Source: WLJO01 sp032117595 (lineage in GTDB: Bacteria > Actinomycetota > Acidimicrobiia > Acidimicrobiales > Ilumatobacteraceae). From it: 64,000 nt of DNA. Of the stretch, positions 34,576 to 42,831 are shown in pieces. The notes beneath the pieces are model-generated. The model saw nothing but the letters and a program-made list of their open reading frames with translations. It was not told the origin of the DNA and made no database searches. The position numbers and the translations under genes are program-made. Location: positions 5,215 to 69,214 of the forward strand of contig JAULYZ010000030.1 of NCBI GenBank assembly GCA_032117595.1, written 5' to 3'. Positions within the stretch are counted from its first letter, which is position 1; every line of letters begins with the position of its first letter.

Positions 34576-34679
34576 GGTGTCGGCCGACTCGCGTGCCGGA
34601 CTCGCGTCGACTCAGTGTTCCGGGTTCGAGAGCGCGAGCGTCCGCATCCGGTGCGACGCAGCACGTGCAACGCGAATGC

Positions 34680-35513
34680 TCACGCTCCCGCAGGGTCGAT
34701 CGATCCGATCAGTTCGACGAGCGGCCCGAACAAGGCCGGGTTCGCCACGAGCACCGAGCCCGGATGCACCGGTCCGCCGTCGAGACGTCCCACCCTGCAA
34801 CCGGCCTCGCGAGCGATGACCTCGCCCGCAGCGAGGTCCCATGGGTTGAGGTACTCCTCGAAATAGGCGTCGACCCGTCCCGAGGCCGTGTAGCAGAGGT
34901 CGGGGGCCGCTGCGCCGAGACGGCGGATGTCTCGGATCCGGTCGATCATCGCAGCGACGCGGGCGGCCTGGCGGCTTCGTCGCTCAGGCTGGTAGGAGAA
35001 GCCGGTTGCGACGAGTGCAGCACCGAGTTCATCGGTGCGTGAGCAGACAATCGTTCGACCGTTGCAGAACGCGCCTCCTCCGCGTCGGGCGCTGAACACT
35101 TCGTCCAACGAGGGTATGACCACTGCGCCGACGAGTGGCCCCTCTGCGTCCCGCGCGGCGATCGAGACCGCGAAGCCGGCAAGTCCGTAGAGGAAGTTGG
35201 TCGTCCCGTCGATCGGGTCGATGAGCCACTCGACTCCTGAAGAGCCCCGATGGTCAGAGCCCTCCTCGCCGAGAATGCCGTCGTCGGGGCGTGCGTCCAG
35301 GATCCGGTCCACGATGAGGCGTTCGCTCAGGCGGTCGTACTCGGTGACCATGTCGGTTGGGGAGGACTTGGAGGTCACGTCGGTGAGACCGCTGCGACGC
35401 CCGTCGGCAATCAAACGGCCCGCAGCACGACCGATGTCGATGGCAAGGTCGACGAGTGCGTCCGGGTTGTCCGGGACGCGGGTCAACGCGGTCGGTCCTG
35501 CAGTTCGCGCCAC
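34680..35513 (-). CDS. Inositol monophosphatase family protein
   Basis: A 277-residue lithium-sensitive phosphatase fold protein. Metal-binding motifs are GEEGSD near residue 80, DPIDGTTNFLYG near 97-108 and NPWDLAAGEVIAREAGC near 220. Substrates in actinobacteria include inositol 1-phosphate (for phosphatidylinositol mannosides), histidinol phosphate and fructose 1,6-bisphosphate; this one cannot be assigned. The GTG start at 35513 lies 31 bases inside the end of the preceding membrane-protein gene, a larger overlap than usual, so a start slightly further downstream is possible. Confidence 0.88.
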   Translation of the reverse strand: MARTAGPTALTRVPDNPDALVDLAIDIGRAAGRLIADGRRSGLTDVTSKSSPTDMVTEYDRLSERLIVDRILDARPDDGILGEEGSDHRGSSGVEWLIDPIDGTTNFLYGLAGFAVSIAARDAEGPLVGAVVIPSLDEVFSARRGGGAFCNGRTIVCSRTDELGAALVATGFSYQPERRSRQAARVAAMIDRIRDIRRLGAAAPDLCYTASGRVDAYFEEYLNPWDLAAGEVIAREAGCRVGRLDGGPVHPGSVLVANPALFGPLVELIGSIDPAGA

Positions 35514-35785
35514 TCACCCATGGCCCGGAGGACCAGTACGGCGACCACGGCCGTGCCCGCTGCGGCAAGAATCGCTCCGATCGCCCCGCCGAGTGCCTTG
35601 GCGGTCGAGCAGTCGCCGGTGCACTGGACGTTGACGAGGCCGAACCCGATCAGGCCCCCTGCGCCGCCGCCGATGAGGATCGCGAGGAACGCCATGGCGC
35701 GTGCGGTGCGCGAGGGCAGTGCAGACAGCGACGAGGGTGCCGGTGGCGGTGCGCCGTTCGGGGGTTGGAGTGTCGAGTCGGGCAC
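35483..35785 (-). CDS. Small two-helix membrane protein
   Basis: A 100-residue protein with a Pro-rich N-terminus (1-28) and two glycine/alanine-rich membrane helices (about 30-52 and 63-88) separated by a short loop with two cysteines (CTGDC). No family recognised. The GTG at 35785 is chosen because TACGAT lies 6 bases upstream (35792-35797). The gene precedes and overlaps the inositol-phosphatase gene. Confidence 0.6.
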   Translation of the reverse strand: MPDSTLQPPNGAPPPAPSSLSALPSRTARAMAFLAILIGGGAGGLIGFGLVNVQCTGDCSTAKALGGAIGAILAAAGTAVVAVLVLRAMGEWRELQDRPR

Positions 35786-35791
35786 ACGAGC

Positions 35792-35797
35792 ATCGTA
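35792..35797 (-). promoter_or_regulatory. -10 element TACGAT
   Basis: On the minus strand TACGAT lies 6 bases before the GTG at 35785. No ribosome site is seen. Confidence 0.45.
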
Positions 35798-35915
35798 GGG
35801 GTGGTACCGGGGGAGCGATGCGTTGTGCTCATGCGCCGACATCTCACGGGCGCACGCGCCGCGGGCGCTCACGAACAGGCGTTCGTCGGCGGGTGCGGCA
35901 TGGCAGACTGATGCC

Positions 35916-36416
35916 GTGCGTGAGTGGTTGGTCGCGGGTGCCTTGATCGAGAACTCGAACTCGATCCTGCTCGTGGCGAACCGGCGGATGAACGGGAGCG
36001 TCGACTGGACCCCGCCCGGCGGCGTGATCGATCCCGAGGATCCCACCGTGCTTCATGGCCTCACGCGCGAGGTCAAGGAAGAGACCGGACTGGTCGTGCT
36101 CGCGTGGGACGGTCCGTGCTACGAGGTGCACGTTGAAGCACCCGGTCTGGGCTGGCGGATGCGGGTCGAGGCGTGGCGTGCCACTCGGGTGACCGGTGAG
36201 CTCGCCATCGACGACCCTGACGGCATCGTCGAGGAGGTTCGGTACGTCGAACACGACGAGTGCCGGCTCCTGCTCGGGGAGGTTGCGCCGTGGGTGCGCG
36301 ACCCGGTGCACGAGTGGATAGAGGGTCGCTGGGCAGACCGACGTGTCTACCGCTATGCAGTGAGGGGATCGAACCGGGCCACCTCGACGGTCGTCCGCCT
36401 CACGGATCCGGCGTGA
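35916..36416 (+). CDS. NUDIX hydrolase
   Basis: A 166-residue NUDIX protein. The box is PPGGVIDPED...TREVKEETGL at about residues 33-57; the REVKEETGL half is canonical, but the first glutamate is displaced by two residues relative to the consensus spacing. NUDIX enzymes cleave nucleoside diphosphate derivatives. The GTG at 35916 overlaps nothing upstream; CAGACT, an imperfect -10, lies 6 bases before it. The stop overlaps the dinB start by 4 bases (GTGA), so nucleotide clean-up and lesion-bypass synthesis may be co-expressed. Confidence 0.85.
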   Translation: MREWLVAGALIENSNSILLVANRRMNGSVDWTPPGGVIDPEDPTVLHGLTREVKEETGLVVLAWDGPCYEVHVEAPGLGWRMRVEAWRATRVTGELAIDDPDGIVEEVRYVEHDECRLLLGEVAPWVRDPVHEWIEGRWADRRVYRYAVRGSNRATSTVVRLTDPA

Positions 36417-37693
36417 CCCGGACCATTCTCCACGTGGACATGGACGCGTTCTATGTGTCCGTCGAACTATTGAGGCGTCCCGAGCTACGCGGTCAGCCCG
36501 TGGTGGTGGGAGGAACCGGTGAGCGGGGTGTGGTGGCGGCTGCGTCGTACGAGGCACGGCGGTTCGGCGTGCAGAGCGCGATGCCGGCGGTGCTGGCGAG
36601 GCGAATGTGCCCCCACGCGGTGTTCCTGCCGGGAGACCATGCGCACTACGCAGAGGTGTCACGATCAGTCTTCGCCGTGTTCCACGAGTTCACGCCGTTG
36701 GTGGAGGGGCTGTCGCTCGACGAGGCCTTTCTCGACGTCACTGGTGCTCGCCGACTGCTCGGCGACGGTCCCGATCTGGCGCACCGCGTGCGACAGCGCG
36801 TGCTGGAGGCCACGGGTCTCACCTGCTCGGTGGGGTGCGCCCCCAACAAGTTCCTCGCCAAGCTCGCGTCGGAGTCCGCAAAGCCGCGAGCATCCTCGGC
36901 CGGGGTGGAACCCGGACACGGCGTCGTCCAGGTCGAGGTGGGCCGCGAGTTGGCGTTTCTTCACCCGCTCCCGGTGCAGTCGCTGTGGGGTGTGGGTCCC
37001 GCAACACTCGAGCGTCTGCACCGTCTCGGGGTGGTGTCGGTCGGCGACCTCGCAGCACTCGATCCCTCGGTCCTCGTCGGCGCAGTCGGTCGAGCGCACG
37101 GGACCCACCTTGCAGCCTTGGCTCGCGGTGTCGACCAGCGTCCGGTCGAGCCGGATCGAGCGGTCAAGTCGATCGGCCACGAGGAGACCTTCGCCCGTGA
37201 CCTGATGTCGCAGGAGGAGGTGTGGGGTGAGGTGGTCCGTCTGGCCGACGCCGTGGCCTCCCGGCTGCGTCACGCAGGGGTAGGGGCGCGCACCTTGAAC
37301 CTCAAGATCCGCTTCAACACCTTTGCGACCATCACCCGATCGGTCACCCTTCCCGGGGCGGTTGCCACGGGACCGGCGATCTGCGCAGCGGTCGAACCCT
37401 TGCTCGCAGCAGTCGACGTCACGGCGGGCGTCCGGCTCGTGGGGGTGAGCGGCTCGAACCTCGGCCCCGTCTCTGAGCAGTTGACCCTGTTTGACGCCGT
37501 CGGGGGCGCCGAGGAGTCGGACCGGCGCCGCGCGAACGGACCGGCCGACTGGTCGTCGGCGAGCGAGGCCCTCGACAGCATCCGTTCCCGCTTCGGGAGC
37601 GACGCCATCGGCCCTGCTCGATCGATGCGCGACGGCACGGTCCGTCCGGTGCGTCCCGGTGAGCAGCAGTGGGGCCCCGACCGGTCGCCCTGA
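36413..37693 (+). CDS. dinB: DNA polymerase IV (Y family)
   Basis: A 426-residue lesion-bypass polymerase. Catalytic acids are in HVDMDAFYVSVE and SLDEAFLDVTG; the fingers have YEARRFGVQSAMP, and CSVGCAPNKFLAKLAS and VWGVGP-like HhH segments follow. The little-finger domain spans about 240-345. QLTLF near residue 360 is a good beta-clamp binding motif, followed by an unusual 60-residue extension rich in Arg and Ser. The GTG start is coupled by overlap to the NUDIX gene. No LexA box is evident upstream. A 14-base tandem repeat begins at the stop codon. Confidence 0.93.
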   Translation: MTRTILHVDMDAFYVSVELLRRPELRGQPVVVGGTGERGVVAAASYEARRFGVQSAMPAVLARRMCPHAVFLPGDHAHYAEVSRSVFAVFHEFTPLVEGLSLDEAFLDVTGARRLLGDGPDLAHRVRQRVLEATGLTCSVGCAPNKFLAKLASESAKPRASSAGVEPGHGVVQVEVGRELAFLHPLPVQSLWGVGPATLERLHRLGVVSVGDLAALDPSVLVGAVGRAHGTHLAALARGVDQRPVEPDRAVKSIGHEETFARDLMSQEEVWGEVVRLADAVASRLRHAGVGARTLNLKIRFNTFATITRSVTLPGAVATGPAICAAVEPLLAAVDVTAGVRLVGVSGSNLGPVSEQLTLFDAVGGAEESDRRRANGPADWSSASEALDSIRSRFGSDAIGPARSMRDGTVRPVRPGEQQWGPDRSP

Positions 37694-37733
37694 TTCGGCC
37701 GTCCTCATTCGGCCGTCCTCATTCGGCCGTCGT
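37693..37733. repeat. Tandem repeat, 14-base unit, about 2.9 copies
   Basis: ATTCGGCCGTCCTC occurs at 37693 and 37707, and ATTCGGCCGTC at 37721. The first base is the last base of the dinB stop codon. Each unit holds the palindrome CGGCCG. Confidence 0.9.
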
Positions 37734-37832
37734 CTGTCACATCTCCGAGGGACGCGTTGTCCCGGGGGATGATTCGTGCCAAGATGCCGATGAGCACACC
37801 CGTCCGGTCATCGAGCCTCTGAAGGACTGCCC

Positions 37833-38165
37833 ATGCCGCTCTCGGAAGACGAACAGCGCATCCTCAATCAGATCGAGGAACAGTTCTACGAAAGCGATCC
37901 GTCGTTCGCCGAGAAGGTGAGCGCGCCCGGGCTCTACCGACCTGCACTGCGCAAGGCGCGCTGGTCGGTCGTCGGCCTCGTGCTCTCCCTCGTGGGACTC
38001 GTGATCTCGCTGCAGGTCCACTTCCTGGTGTCGTTCGTGTGCTTTGCCCTGATGCTCGGCTTTGCTTTCGTGATCGAGGACAGCCTGCGCAAGGTCGGCC
38101 GAGCCGGCCTGAACGGTGTGCGGGCGTCGGTTCGCTCACGCACCCGCGGTCAGTCCGGCAGCTGA
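37833..38165 (+). CDS. DUF3040 family membrane protein
   Basis: A 110-residue protein. The N-terminal MPLSEDEQRILNQIEEQFYESDPSFAEKV region is the hallmark of DUF3040, a family almost confined to actinobacteria. Two membrane helices follow (about 44-62 and 66-84), then a basic tail. The function is unknown; members often lie near division or envelope genes. AAGGA lies 8 bases before the ATG, so this is an SD-led start. Confidence 0.88.
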   Translation: MPLSEDEQRILNQIEEQFYESDPSFAEKVSAPGLYRPALRKARWSVVGLVLSLVGLVISLQVHFLVSFVCFALMLGFAFVIEDSLRKVGRAGLNGVRASVRSRTRGQSGS

Positions 38166-38288
38166 CGAGACCTCTGCGAACTCGGGCCCTTCGCGTCGCC
38201 TCGACGACGTCGCTCTCTCGTCGCACCGCCGCAGTCGGGACCGCCTCGGGCGTCCACCTGCGTCAGTTGCCGGCAGGAACTGACCGCA

Positions 38289-40610
38289 TCAGCTGACAGC
38301 GGCCGCAAGGCGGGGATCGACGTACCGTCGGATTCGGATTCTTGCCGGGGCATCGGCAAGCAGCGACTGGGCGAGTTGACGCCTGATCAGGTCGGCCTCT
38401 TCGGCGAACGATTCGTCGACGGCCTCCGATGCGTACAGCGCCCGGGTGGCGAGATCGGCGAGTCGTTGCACCTCGTCACGGACACCGACCGCCTGTTGTG
38501 CCACCCGCTCAGCGTGTTCGAGCGGGGTTTCCTCGGGCCTGCGGCGTGTGCCGAGCAGCGCAAGGAGCACGGTCGCGTCGGCCCAAGCCTGCAGGACGCG
38601 ATCGGCAGGCGAGTCGCCGGCGCGCCGCAGTCGGCGCTTGCGCACGACGTTCGGCAGACCGATCACCCAGGCCGCGACGAGCGCAACGAGGCCGAGGATC
38701 ACCAGCACGACAGTGAGGAGCGCGCCGGGGCCCTGCGAACCGTCCTGATCGGGGAGCGTGTCGGTCGGCGAGGACGTTCCCGGACCCGTGGGGAAGCCGA
38801 TTACCCCTGACGCCCCGACGCCCGTGGCGCCAGTTCCGGTGTCGCCAGCAGGGGTGCTGCTGCCCGGGGCCCCGCTCGCGCCCGTTGCGGACGAGGTGGT
38901 GGGTGCGGGGTCAGGGCCCGAGGCATTCGGATCGCTGTCGTCGGGAGCAACGGTCTCATCCTGCTCGGGCTGGACGCCGGTGTAGCCCTCGGTGCCCGGC
39001 GCGCCGCGCCCCGGCGTGGGTTCGAACGAGACCCAACCGATCCGGTCGAACCACACTTCGGGCCAGGCGTGTGCATTGCGCGCCCGCACCACGAACCTGC
39101 CGTCCTCCGGAACCCCTGAGGTGAAGCCGACGGCAACGCGCGCCGGTATGCCGAGCGAACGGGCCATGGCGGCGAAGGTGCTCGCAAAGTGCTCACAGAA
39201 TCCACGTCGCTCCTCGACGAAGTCCTCCATGGCGGAGCTGCTGCTCCCGTAGCTGACGTCGAGGTCGTACTCGAAGTTGTCGCGGAACCAGTTCTGCAGG
39301 GCAACGGACTGCGCATAGCTGGACTCCTTGCCGGCCACGACTTGGGCGGCGAGCGCGCGCAGGGAGTCCGGAAAGTTCTTCGGCAGCGCGACGTAGCGCT
39401 CATCGGGCGGATTCGCCGAACCGGCAGCGCGCAACTGGCGGACCGAGTACGAGCCGATCACCGAGGTGACGGTGTACGTCATGCCCGGGGTGAGGTCGGC
39501 GTTGTTCGCAAGGCGGACGGTGGCCGTCTCGGGGTTGTAGACGAAAGAACTCTTTCCCGAGATCGCCACGGCCTCGAACGCAGCGGGCACCCAACCCTCT
39601 CCCATGTTCTCGACGGTGACTTTCTGGCGCAGGGACCGGCCTCGTGGGCTCGGGCGCAGGCGGCCGTTCGCTGAGGTGAAGGTCTCGTTGGCCTTCCAGG
39701 ACTTGCCGTCGAAGTCGGGGAGCGAGGTGAGGTGCCAGTAGGCCGGGCGCTCGGCCTCGACGCGGAACATGATGCGGTTCGAGTAACCGATCAGGCGACT
39801 GCGCAGGTCGACCATCGGATTCACCACCGAGACCGTTGACTCGTCCCCGTCGTCCTGATCGATGAGCGCCTCAGACGTTGCGCCGGGGAGGCGTGGCGCG
39901 ACTGCGTACGCAATCCCGCCCGCAGCGAGCGAGAGGAGGCCCGCCGCGAGTGCTGTGCGCAGCGCGCGTCGCGCACGGCCGGTGCCGAGCCACACACTCA
40001 CCTGATCGCCGTGGTCGTCGCGCAGGAGCGCAACGGTGACGCTGGCGGTGAAGAGCCACAGCGCCGTCGTCCACATGCGGTTCGACCGGTTGCCGGACTC
40101 GCCGAGGACGGACACGAAGGTGAAGACGATGGCACTCGGTATGGCCGCCTCGACCCGGCCGTAGGCGCGCATGGCGAACGTGTCGGCGGTGTAGCAGACG
40201 ATCAGCAGGGCCAGCGCGGCAACGAGGAGGAACCCACCTGCCGGCGCCACGGGCGGCGCGCTGGAGTTGAAGTCGCTCCACGACTGGGTGATGTCGTCGA
40301 TCGCCGAGCGCCACGTGGAGCCACCGGGCAGGAACCCGAGCCGGACTGTGTTGGGGTACATGCGCCGGGCAATCACGGCGACGCCCGTGATGAGCGCGAG
40401 CGGCGTCGCAACGAGCAGGTGGATCCGCAACAGGCGACAGACGGCGAGCACGATGTGCACCGCTGCCGCCAGAACGATGAGGAAGGGCAGGAACGACCAG
40501 TCCTCGAACACCCGCCGGAACGCGGTGGCGGTCACCATCGACAGCGCAACGAGTGCGAGCGTGGGTGCCGTCCCGACCCGTCCGAGTCGATAGGTGGCGA
40601 GCGGGCTCAT
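38289..40610 (-). CDS. Membrane-anchored transglutaminase-like protein
   Basis: A 773-residue protein. The N-terminal third has six to seven membrane helices (about 15-250). A large extracytoplasmic part contains the transglutaminase-like core: Cys in RRGFCEHFASTFAAMARSLG near residue 485, His in NAHAWPEVW near 525 and Asp in FDRIGWVSFEP. A Pro/Thr/Gly-rich segment, another membrane helix (about 640-660) and a cytoplasmic helical tail with a DUF4129-like look follow. Such proteins sit with MoxR and DUF58 genes and probably process or cross-link surface proteins. The start overlaps DUF58 by 4 bases. Confidence 0.88.
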   Translation of the reverse strand: MSPLATYRLGRVGTAPTLALVALSMVTATAFRRVFEDWSFLPFLIVLAAAVHIVLAVCRLLRIHLLVATPLALITGVAVIARRMYPNTVRLGFLPGGSTWRSAIDDITQSWSDFNSSAPPVAPAGGFLLVAALALLIVCYTADTFAMRAYGRVEAAIPSAIVFTFVSVLGESGNRSNRMWTTALWLFTASVTVALLRDDHGDQVSVWLGTGRARRALRTALAAGLLSLAAGGIAYAVAPRLPGATSEALIDQDDGDESTVSVVNPMVDLRSRLIGYSNRIMFRVEAERPAYWHLTSLPDFDGKSWKANETFTSANGRLRPSPRGRSLRQKVTVENMGEGWVPAAFEAVAISGKSSFVYNPETATVRLANNADLTPGMTYTVTSVIGSYSVRQLRAAGSANPPDERYVALPKNFPDSLRALAAQVVAGKESSYAQSVALQNWFRDNFEYDLDVSYGSSSSAMEDFVEERRGFCEHFASTFAAMARSLGIPARVAVGFTSGVPEDGRFVVRARNAHAWPEVWFDRIGWVSFEPTPGRGAPGTEGYTGVQPEQDETVAPDDSDPNASGPDPAPTTSSATGASGAPGSSTPAGDTGTGATGVGASGVIGFPTGPGTSSPTDTLPDQDGSQGPGALLTVVLVILGLVALVAAWVIGLPNVVRKRRLRRAGDSPADRVLQAWADATVLLALLGTRRRPEETPLEHAERVAQQAVGVRDEVQRLADLATRALYASEAVDESFAEEADLIRRQLAQSLLADAPARIRIRRYVDPRLAAAVS

Positions 40611-41767
40611 GAGGCTCCCGGGCCGATGAGGCGAGTCCAGTCCCGGACGAGCGCCTCGGGGGTGCTGCCGTCGAGCGCAAAGCCACCGCGCACGAAGCCG
40701 TCGCCGAGCTGAGCGGCGGCGGCCGGTTCGCACACCACGAGGAGCCCAGCGTCGGTGCCGGGTGCTGCATTGCGGAGCGCGGTGAGCACATCGGGATGCG
40801 ATTGCCCGGTGATGAGCACCACCATTCCGCCCTCGAGCATCCGGGTCACATCGTGAATGGCGTCGGTGAGGGCTCGGCTCGGCCCCGGTTCGACGAGAGC
40901 CAGCACATCGAGGAACTCGTCGACGTCGACAGCGGGTGTCTCGCCGACCCCGGACACCGTTGCGTGCACCTTGAAGCCGGCGCGCTCTGCGCTCAGGGCG
41001 AAACTCGCCGCAGCGCTGACGGCGGCCTCGAAGGAAGCGGCTGAGTGACGTTCGACGGCCACGTCGAGCAGGACCGCCACCCGCTGCACGGCCTCGGGGT
41101 CGGTCTGCTTGATCTTGAGGTCCTCACTGCGGGCGGATTGCTTCCAGTGCACGCGTCGCAGGTCGTCGCCGGGCACGTAGTTGCGCAGCGAATGGAACTC
41201 TTCGGTCTGGCGGGCGAGGAGACGACGCCGGATGAGGAGGGCGAGCGGCCCCGAGCCGCTCCACCGGTCGGGGAACTCGAGGAGTCGCCACGCCGGGTGG
41301 ACGAGGACGCCCGCAAGCGGCGCAACGGTGCGGACCCGGGAAGCGAGCCCGAACGGGTCGCGCCGCTGCATCTTCATCGGGCCGATCTCGAGGTGACCCC
41401 GCCGCTCGGAGGGAAGGCGGTAGGTGGCCCGCGCCTCGCGTTTGGGGCGCAGCGGCGTCACGCTCAACTGCGCACCGATCGTGCCGGCGACCGGGTCGTT
41501 GAGGCGGACCACCGGTGAGGTGCGCCACGCTGCGTTCTGGACGACGAGGTCCACTCGTGCGGACTCGTTCACGAAGATGCGGCTGGGTGTGATGATCCGG
41601 GTCATCCGCAACCTCGGTCGCGAGAGCAGCACGATGGTCCAGCTGAGCAGCGGGAGCACCATGAGCCCTGCGGCGATGACGTACAGCTCGATCGCGCCAA
41701 AGACCCGTCCGAGGCCTGCGGCAAGGACTCCGCAGATCATCAGGGCGAACCCGTAGCGCGTGATCAT
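40607..41767 (-). CDS. DUF58 domain protein
   Basis: A 386-residue protein with two N-terminal membrane helices (about 8-28 and 30-50) and a DUF58 domain marked by GPMKMQRRDPFGL and, near residue 200, RNYVPGDDLRRVHWKQSAR. The C-terminal part has a von Willebrand A-like fold (VLLDVA). DUF58 proteins are partners of MoxR ATPases and transglutaminase-like proteins in an envelope maturation module. The ATG at 41767 is taken because it starts the first membrane helix. It lies between the moxR and transglutaminase genes. Confidence 0.9.
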   Translation of the reverse strand: MITRYGFALMICGVLAAGLGRVFGAIELYVIAAGLMVLPLLSWTIVLLSRPRLRMTRIITPSRIFVNESARVDLVVQNAAWRTSPVVRLNDPVAGTIGAQLSVTPLRPKREARATYRLPSERRGHLEIGPMKMQRRDPFGLASRVRTVAPLAGVLVHPAWRLLEFPDRWSGSGPLALLIRRRLLARQTEEFHSLRNYVPGDDLRRVHWKQSARSEDLKIKQTDPEAVQRVAVLLDVAVERHSAASFEAAVSAAASFALSAERAGFKVHATVSGVGETPAVDVDEFLDVLALVEPGPSRALTDAIHDVTRMLEGGMVVLITGQSHPDVLTALRNAAPGTDAGLLVVCEPAAAAQLGDGFVRGGFALDGSTPEALVRDWTRLIGPGAS

Positions 41768-41798
41768 CGTGGGTCCGGTCGACCTCGTGGGCTGGCGG

Positions 41799-42785
41799 TC
41801 ATCGCGCCGTGGGGACGGGCACCGACGCAATCACCTCGGCGACGACGCGCTCACGTGTGTTGCCGCTGGCCGAAGCCTCGTGGCGCAGCAGCAATCGGTG
41901 GGCGAGCACGTGAGGAGCCATGGCCTTCACGTCGTCGGGCGTCCCGTAGTCGCGTCCGGAGGCCGCAGCCCGTGCGCGCACTGCGCGTGCGAGCTGCAGT
42001 GTTGCCCGCGGCGAGAGCCCGAGCGTGATGCTCGGGTGGTGGCGGGTGGCCTCGGCAAGTGCGACGAGATAGTGCTTCAGCGGTGTTGCGAGATGCACGG
42101 TCTTGACGGCCTCGATCATCCCGAGCAGGTCGGCGATGGAGAGGACCGGACGCAGCTCGGACACGGTGTTCCCGGCACCGTGCGTGTCGAGGATCGCAAC
42201 CTCGGCCTCGCGGCCCGGGTAACCGAGCGAGATGCGGAGCAGGAATCGGTCGAGCTGGCTCTCGGGGAGGCGATAGGTGCCCTCCTGCTCCACCGGGTTC
42301 TGGGTGGCGATCACCATGAACGGGCTGGGAAGCGGGTACGTCGTTCCGTCGACGGTGACCTGACGCTCCTCCATCGCCTCGAGGAGTGCTGATTGCACCT
42401 TCGGCGAGGCACGGTTGATCTCATCGGCGAGGACGATGTTGGCGAAGATCGGCCCGGGCTGGAACTCGAAGGCTTCCTTGGCCTTGAGCCAGACGCTCAC
42501 GCCCACCAGATCGGTGGGGAGCAGGTCCGGGGTGAATTGGACGCGACCCCAGGAGCAGTCGATGGAGGCGGCGAGTGCCTTTGCAAGGCTGGTCTTGCCG
42601 ACTCCGGGCACGTCCTCGATGAGCAGGTGGCCCTCGGCGAGCATGCAGATGGTCGCCAGGTCGATGGCCTCGCGCTTGCCGCGGATGACCCGGGCCATGT
42701 TCGACGTGAGCGCTTCGAACAGGTCGGCGAAGCGCCTCGCCGATTGTGGGGTCGCAGCGGCGTACGAGTCGGGGAGTGTGGCCAC
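41799..42785 (-). CDS. MoxR-family AAA+ ATPase
   Basis: A 328-residue AAA+ ATPase. Walker A is EDVPGVGKTSLAK near residue 57, Walker B is IVLADEINRASPKVQSALLEAMEER, sensor 1 is VIATQNPVEQEGTYRLPESQLDRF, and sensor 2 is in LSPRATLQLAR. MoxR ATPases act as chaperones, often inserting metal or assembling protein complexes, here with DUF58 and transglutaminase proteins. The GTG at 42785 is preferred over upstream starts because TAGCGT lies 8 bases before it. It is the first gene of the three-gene operon. Confidence 0.92.
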   Translation of the reverse strand: MATLPDSYAAATPQSARRFADLFEALTSNMARVIRGKREAIDLATICMLAEGHLLIEDVPGVGKTSLAKALAASIDCSWGRVQFTPDLLPTDLVGVSVWLKAKEAFEFQPGPIFANIVLADEINRASPKVQSALLEAMEERQVTVDGTTYPLPSPFMVIATQNPVEQEGTYRLPESQLDRFLLRISLGYPGREAEVAILDTHGAGNTVSELRPVLSIADLLGMIEAVKTVHLATPLKHYLVALAEATRHHPSITLGLSPRATLQLARAVRARAAASGRDYGTPDDVKAMAPHVLAHRLLLRHEASASGNTRERVVAEVIASVPVPTAR

Positions 42786-42793
42786 GGACGAGC

Positions 42794-42799
42794 ACGCTA
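42794..42799 (-). promoter_or_regulatory. -10 element TAGCGT for the moxR operon
   Basis: On the minus strand TAGCGT lies 8 bases before the GTG at 42785. It is 20 bases from the divergent -10 of the acyl-CoA dehydrogenase gene. Confidence 0.55.
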
Positions 42800-42818
42800 A
42801 CGGTCTTGGTCGGATGGA

Positions 42819-42824
42819 TAACGT
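42819..42824 (+). promoter_or_regulatory. -10 element TAACGT for the acyl-CoA dehydrogenase
   Basis: TAACGT lies 7 bases before the ATG at 42832 and therefore favours that start over the ATG at 42814. Confidence 0.55.
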
Positions 42825-42831
42825 CAGGCCC

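Noticed and set aside
27239..37733. Short repeats as remnants of a CRISPR array
   Set aside because: The units are direct tandem copies of 13-17 bases without unique spacers, and no cas gene is in the window.
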